From Chrysochromulina tobinii (taxonomy: Eukaryota; Haptophyta; Prymnesiales; Chrysochromulinaceae), in the NCBI GenBank assembly GCA_001275005.1, contig JWZX01002882.1, positions 1-19,509 of the forward strand: DNA of 19,509 bases. The letters are read 5' to 3'. Position numbers and translations under genes: made by a program. The notes under the pieces were generated by a model. That model was not told where the DNA came from, did no database searches, and saw only the letters and a program-made list of their open reading frames with translations. Each line of letters opens with the position of its first letter. Position 1 is the stretch's first letter. Below, one piece after another: positions 15,488-19,509 of this stretch.

Positions 15488-16638
15488 TCAGCGCACCTGA
15501 ATCCGCAGCATTTTGGACGCGTTCCACGCCTCGAGCGTGCGCGCATGTGCCTCGAAGTCGTGGAACTCTCTGTCGCCCGGCCGGCGATGGTAGTTCAGAT
15601 CGGATAGCTCGCCGCGCTGATTGCACTGGTAGTAGTAGGCGCACACTTTCTGGCCTACCTCGGGCGTGCGCATCGTCGAGAGACCGTAGACGTCGACGCT
15701 TGCGCATGCCTTGAGGGCGATAGCGGCGGCCACAAGGCCGGCGAGGGGGATCTTCGAGTCGCCTGTGTGCCGCCGCACCTGATGAGGGAGGCAATCATGA
15801 GGTCATCACAGGCAATCAAGAGGATCGTCGGGATCTTCGAGTCGCCTGTGTGCCGCCGCACCGCTGCGTAGAAGAGTGGGTTGACGTTGTGGATGCGTGG
15901 CTTTGGCCCACTCTCGAAGAGCAGGTTCTGGCACGAGTAGATGAAGGGCCTGTCGCACAGGGCGAGGATCGTCTGGGCGGGGTCTTTCTTCTCCTCGTCG
16001 AACCAGCGCGAGGTCGCGATACGCCACGTGGTCTTGGCGCCCGCATGCTTGACGTACTTCTGACCCTCGGGCGAGCTCGGTACGGGCGCGTGGTTGACGC
16101 GGAAGACAGCGTCGTGTGCGTCGATCTCGTTTCCGAGCTCCCGCAGGAGCAGCGTGCCCGAGTTGCCTACGACGGCGCACGTGCCGAAGCGCTGCTGCTG
16201 GGGCACCGTCGCGTTGCGCTGCAGCTCCTTCACACGCTCGACCTTGATGCGGTGAAAGTTGTAGCCGAAGGGCGGCTCGCGCTCCATCAGCTTGAGCGGG
16301 CTCTCTTCCTTGAAGAAGAGAGGCACGCTCATGTCCAGCGGCCCGCCCACGGTAGACTCAGACAGCAGCTGAGCGGAGATGCGTGTCCAGTGAGGGCCGA
16401 ACCGCCGGCTGGCTCTTTCTCGGTCGCTCAACCCTTGGCCACCTCCCTTGGCACTGCCATTACCCTTGGCTCCGGCGCGTCGCCCGCGTCCAGATTTGCG
16501 AGCGTGGCCCTCGCTCATATGCCGGCCCAGGTGGGATGACGCTTGCGACTCATTCAGCCACCTCTGAACCGGCTGCGCGGCTCTACCGGCAATGACAACC
16601 TCCGAAGCCCGAACCTCGCGCCGATGCGACTCGGACAT
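15488..16638 (-). CDS. GT29 sialyltransferase-like glycosyltransferase, two exons
   Basis: Exon 1 is 16638-15862 and exon 2 is 15778-15488, giving 355 aa. All four GT29 sialylmotifs are present. L motif: CAVVGNSGTLLLRELGNEID then DAVFRVNHAP (residues 154-185). S motif: NPLFYAAVRR, then KIPLAGLVAAAIALKACASV and DVYGL (about 251-292). Motif III: AYYYQ (306-310). VS motif: HARTLE, H-x4-E (337-342). Cys154 and Cys284 are the pair that forms the conserved disulfide. The enzyme should transfer a sialic-acid-type sugar (Neu5Ac, or Kdn in some algae) from its CMP form to glycans in the Golgi. Oddly, the N-terminus from ATG 16638 is Ser/Arg/Gly-rich with no transmembrane anchor, so an upstream exon may be missing. 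The exon-intron junction falls inside the S motif and restores it exactly. Confidence 0.85.
15747..15862. repeat. 33-bp perfect direct repeat pair (period 83) spanning the GT29 intron
   Basis: The copies lie at 15747-15779 and 15830-15862 (plus strand begins gggatcttcgagtcg). They are identical over 33 bp and differ at the very next base on both sides. The left copy is exonic; the right copy is intronic apart from its last base. Confidence 0.95.
15779..15861 (-). other. 83-nt GT-AG intron bearing a copy of the next exon's start
   Basis: On the minus strand the intron begins gtgcgg and ends ctcatcag, with a pyrimidine-rich 3' end. Splicing joins GCA GCG to GTG CGG at a codon boundary and rebuilds the GT29 S motif. 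Its first 32 bases are identical to the first 32 bases of exon 2; with the G before each, the identity is 33 bp. The unique interior of about 50 bp itself contains tgattgcct twice. Confidence 0.85.
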
Positions 16639-16885
16639 TCGTGCTGCAGCTGTTGAAGCCGCGAATTCCGCAAGACGAAATCCAATTTGTCTCGTGAACA
16701 CGAATGGACGGGACGCCGTGTCGACCCTCAAACTAGGCTCGCTGGGCTTCGTTCAGGAATATTCGTCAGAGACGCGCAGAAAAAACTTCTCAAAATCAAA
16801 TCGGCTTCGGGCGGGGCGTGGCTCTAGGCGTAGCAGCAGGCTCGTCTCTCGGCACGGCTCAGTACAGCGGCCACCTCCCCAAGAT
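16639..16885. promoter_or_regulatory. Divergent region between GT29 and ankyrin genes
   Basis: About 250 bp between head-to-head starts must hold both promoters if the shorter ankyrin start is right. No core promoter motif is evident, and both strands have partially open frames here. Confidence 0.4.
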
Positions 16886-17539
16886 ATGCATCGAGCGCTT
16901 CGACCTGGCGGCGACATCGCTGCGCTTGAGATGCTCCGCTCGTGCGGTGCACGCATAGACGCAGTGGACGAGAAGGGTCGCACCGCACTGTACATCGCCG
17001 CGGCCGAGGGTCAGAACGACGTCGTCGAGTGGCTGCTCTCAAATGGAGCTGATCCACTATGCTGTGCTTCCCATGATGGCCGATCAGCCCTTCACGCGGC
17101 CGCCGCCAACGGCCAGGTGGAGGCATGCGAGCTGCTTCTCACCGCTGCGGGTCTGGCTGGTATCAGCAAGTTTCTTGCTATGCCAGATCTGAGAGGGAAT
17201 ACAGCGGCAGAGCTGGCACACTCAGCTCGCCACCTGGACGTTGTGCGCTGCTTGCTTGCACTTCAGAGACTATCGGAGCGCGATAGACTTCGGGCGTCAT
17301 CTGTCGACATGCTTGTACTCCATGCATTGACGCGCTCCTCGACCGCCGCAGCTCCGCAAAAGCATGCAGTGGCGCAGCAATCGTGGCGACGGCTACCGCC
17401 CTCGGTCGAAATCGGAGGTATGCCTGAAGATGCCATCTTTGCCAGCCCTCAACGTCGATTTTCGCCCGAGGGCGCCAGCCCTCAGCGCGCGCCCCTCTTC
17501 TGGGGTGGCGGTGGTTCACCTCACGCGCCGACGCCTTGA
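16886..17539 (+). CDS. Ankyrin-repeat protein
   Basis: From ATG 16886 the protein has 217 aa. Four ankyrin-type units are visible: DIAALEMLRSCGARID, then KGRTALYIAAAEGQNDVVEW with LLSNGADP, then DGRSALHAAAANGQVEACEL, and finally LRGNTAAELAHSARHLDVVR. The C-terminal third is disordered, with two SPQR motifs (SPQRRFSPEG, SPQRAP) and a Gly run. Ankyrin repeats bind partner proteins; no catalytic domain is attached, so the partner is unknown. The frame is open back to ATG 16592, which would add 98 basic Ser/Arg-rich residues. That start overlaps the 5' coding end of the divergent GT29 gene, so I prefer 16886. Both choices remain possible. Confidence 0.75.
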   Translation: MHRALRPGGDIAALEMLRSCGARIDAVDEKGRTALYIAAAEGQNDVVEWLLSNGADPLCCASHDGRSALHAAAANGQVEACELLLTAAGLAGISKFLAMPDLRGNTAAELAHSARHLDVVRCLLALQRLSERDRLRASSVDMLVLHALTRSSTAAAPQKHAVAQQSWRRLPPSVEIGGMPEDAIFASPQRRFSPEGASPQRAPLFWGGGGSPHAPTP

Positions 17540-18073
17540 GACTCGTGTCCTCTCCCAGCGGCCCGGCGCCCGGAACGCGGGAGCGAGGCTCCGGAAGGAA
17601 ACCCCGCGGTCCGTCCGCCCGGCGGCCGTACTTCAGCTCAGTGATCAACTCTCTGAGAGCGGACCACAATTTGGAGCGGACATGTGTGTCGGTCAGCGTC
17701 AGGCTGTCAGAGCGCGCAATTGTGTGTCAGACTCTGTTCAGTTTGACGGACCACCTAGTATTATTTTAGTATTACCTACTTCAAAGTGCGGGGTGGACCA
17801 CGTAACGTCGTACGCGAATAGCTCTCGCCACTCGCGTGCGTGCGGCCTGCCGCGCCCGTTCCTCCATATTAAGCGTCGCTCCGCCATATGGGGCCATATC
17901 ATATGCGTGTACGCACCCTCGGAGCTCTAGTTGCAGGTCGGCATATCATGTACGTCTGGCGCGGAGTCGCCCTGCCGCCGGCGTGCCCGTCTGCCCTGCG
18001 GCTGCGCCCTTGTGGCGCCTAAAGTAGGCGCTGCGTCGGAGCCCGTTCACAGCCCGTTCACAGCCCGTTCAGC
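17540..18073. other. Convergent intergenic region with an 11-bp tandem repeat
   Basis: About 530 bp lie between the 3' ends of the ankyrin gene and the 18074 gene. It holds an AT-rich patch with tagtatta twice (about 17756-17775) and clustered catat words (17885-17945). At 18040-18072 agcccgttcac is repeated three times, ending two bases before the next gene's stop codon. No gene seen. Confidence 0.55.
18040..18072. repeat. 11-bp tandem repeat, three copies
   Basis: The unit is agcccgttcac; the third copy ends in g instead of c. It abuts the 3' end of the minus-strand gene and so would lie at the start of its 3' UTR. Confidence 0.9.
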
Positions 18074-19241
18074 TCATTTCACGACCGAACGAAGGTCCGA
18101 GCCACGCGCGGTCTGCTGCTGGAACGAAGACCGGCAGGTGCGCCGGACGAGTCGCGGGGCAGCTTCTTGCCACCACGCACGCCGAGGGTTCCCCGCGAGG
18201 CGCAAGTGTAGCCGTAGCTCATCGAGCTGCGCGCCGACGAAGATGCTGTGGCTGTGCGACTCCGAAGGCATGGGTCGCGCGTCAAAGTCGGAGCCCATCG
18301 GGATGGATGAGATGGAGCGGTCGACGCTGCCCTTTCCCTGCGGCACCACGAGCTTGCCACTCGGCTCGGGGAAGTGCTGCTTGTTCGTCGTCAAGAAGTG
18401 GCTACTAGCGCTAAATCCTATCGGGGGCTCTCGGAACTGGTTCGCAGAGGTCTTCGGACGGCTCGTGAGGGGCTCAGTCCGCGGGTTGACGTGGCCATAG
18501 TGCTCCCTTGGCTTGTGCTCGGGCGTGCGCGCCGTATGGACCGCCATCGAGGTGGCCATGTACGTGCTCGTGTTCTTTTGCGGCCGCTCGTAGCGGGACA
18601 TGGGCCTCTCCACCTCCCCTCCCGGCCACCATGCTGTCCCCGAGGTGGTCGCGAAGTCATGCAGCGCAGCGGTTCCATCCAGGCGCTGGCTGTTTTTGTC
18701 GAGCGGCACGGTCGACGCGTTGCGGAACGCCCCGCCGTTTACAAAGCGGGGGGTGCGGGCGCGCGGCCAACCTTGTGCACCGCTATTCATCGCGTGTGCT
18801 GACGTCTCCGTCACCGTCTCCAAGCTAGGGCCGCCCATGCCAAAGACATCCTTCGTGTGCGACTCGCTCATCGTTTTGAATTGGGCGAGGTGGCGCGGCG
18901 TGCCGGCGGCACGCACCTGCGAGGCGTTGCCACCTCCGGTGAAAGCGCTCGCGGATGTTGTGGTGAAGCGGTCATCCGCAGTGGGCGGACCCATGAAGCC
19001 AGGCAGCGACGACAAGTTCTGCGTGAAGTATGGCGACGACAGAACGTGAATGCTCAGCACCAGAGGCTTATCACGTGGGCAAATGGTGTTTCAAACGCCA
19101 GCGACACACCTTGTGGTACACCGTCGGCTTGAAGGAAAGGCCCTCTCGCAGCTGGTCTTGATAATGTGACTTGGTCGTGGACGAGAAATGGTCGGCACCG
19201 GCGCCGACTGAACTCCCCGGTCGCACGGGAGATTCGGACAT
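18074..19241 (-). CDS. Unrecognised protein with repeated F-x-T/S-T motifs (two exons; axoneme-like composition)
   Basis: Proposed exon 1 is 19241-19110 and exon 2 is 19018-18074, giving 358 aa. ATG 19274 would add 11 residues. Exon 1 ends YHK at donor aag|gtgtgt. The acceptor at 19020-19019 follows a pyrimidine-rich run and ends cacgcag, keeping frame into NLSSLPGFMGPP. Exon 2 alone has no ATG at its upstream edge, only GTG, which supports the split. Related short motifs recur in both exons: DHFSSTTKSHYQ, DRFTTTSASAF, DFATTSGTAWW, TYMATSMAVHT and SHFLTTNKQHF. Pro, His, Tyr and Arg are abundant. Spaced short motifs like these are typical of microtubule-lumen or axoneme proteins, but I recognise no named family. 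There is no signal peptide or membrane segment. Confidence 0.6.
19019..19109 (-). other. Probable 91-nt intron in the 18074-19241 gene
   Basis: The donor is AAG|GTGTGT (19109-19108) and the acceptor is CACGCAG (AG at 19020-19019), preceded by a pyrimidine-rich stretch. In-frame TGA and TAA codons lie within it. Removing it joins two frames that share the same repeated motif style. An alternative acceptor at 19054-19053 would break frame. Confidence 0.55.
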
Positions 19242-19274
19242 GGAGATGCGCACGGACAGGACGTCATCGCGCAT

Positions 19275-19509
19275 TTGTCACGGCAATCCTCTCGTGTGCG
19301 CCTTTCCGTCAGAGCGGCTCGAGCAAACTTGGTGCGGGGCAGGAACTGCTGTTCAACACAACGCGAGATTCCTCGCACTTACATTCGTGAACATGTACAG
19401 TCTGTGTGATTTCAAATACAGATTGCTGCGTGACGCCCAAAGTTACGCAGCTGTGAACTCAACGTGAAGGGCCAGGTCACAGGGACGGTCTCCATCATGG
19501 AACCAGATC
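19275..19509. other. Right-edge upstream region
   Basis: This is presumably the promoter and 5' leader of the minus-strand gene ending at 18074. I see no coding sequence, repeat or RNA gene in these 235 bp. Confidence 0.4.

Noticed and set aside
1-19509. CRISPR arrays, rRNA, insertion sequences, bacterial operons
   Set aside because: No regularly spaced repeats of the right size, no rRNA-like sequence, no transposase, and gene structure is eukaryotic.

Overview
This looks like nuclear DNA of a GC-rich, gene-dense unicellular eukaryote, most likely an alga. It carries FANCD2, a TRPM-type SLOG domain, a GT29 sialyltransferase and a GH89 alpha-N-acetylglucosaminidase. Introns are few and short (about 58-91 nt, GT-AG), there are no Shine-Dalgarno operons, and several genes sit head to head. 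A haptophyte such as a Prymnesium or Chrysochromulina relative would fit, but that placement is inference.

Layout from left to right. The N-terminal part of a TRPM/LSDAT (SLOG) gene on the minus strand runs off the left edge (1-928). About 180 bp away, divergently, lies a small DUF3253 gene (1109-1459) with an in-frame TGA exactly where the family has its conserved Cys. A SECIS-like stem-loop follows just after the real stop, so this is probably a selenoprotein and is the most novel item in the window. Next are a secreted I9-type protease inhibitor (minus, 1813-2127) and, divergent from it, a DUF2156/MprF-C-like acyltransferase (plus, 2309-3394). After two weak hypothetical ORFs comes a complete FANCD2 (plus, 4484-9410) with one probable 58-nt intron. 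An unrecognised 377-aa gene follows (10042-11175).

The stretch 11180-12860 is gene-poor. It holds a decayed, intronless C-terminal fragment of SF3B1 (about 11372-11824) and GC-rich degenerate sequence. Then come two same-strand glycan genes on the minus strand, GH89 NAGLU (12863-15214) and a two-exon GT29 sialyltransferase (15488-16638). The sialyltransferase intron begins with a perfect 33-bp copy of the start of the following exon. Divergent from it is an ankyrin-repeat gene (plus). The right end carries a two-exon gene on the minus strand with repeated F-S/T-T-rich motifs (18074-19241).

Recurring themes are head-to-head gene pairs sharing short promoters (TRPM/DUF3253, I9/DUF2156, GT29/ankyrin), a possible glycan-building and glycan-trimming neighbourhood, and several family members with a replaced key residue: Sec for Cys in DUF3253, Leu for the ubiquitin-acceptor Lys in FANCD2, and Asp for a catalytic Glu in NAGLU.
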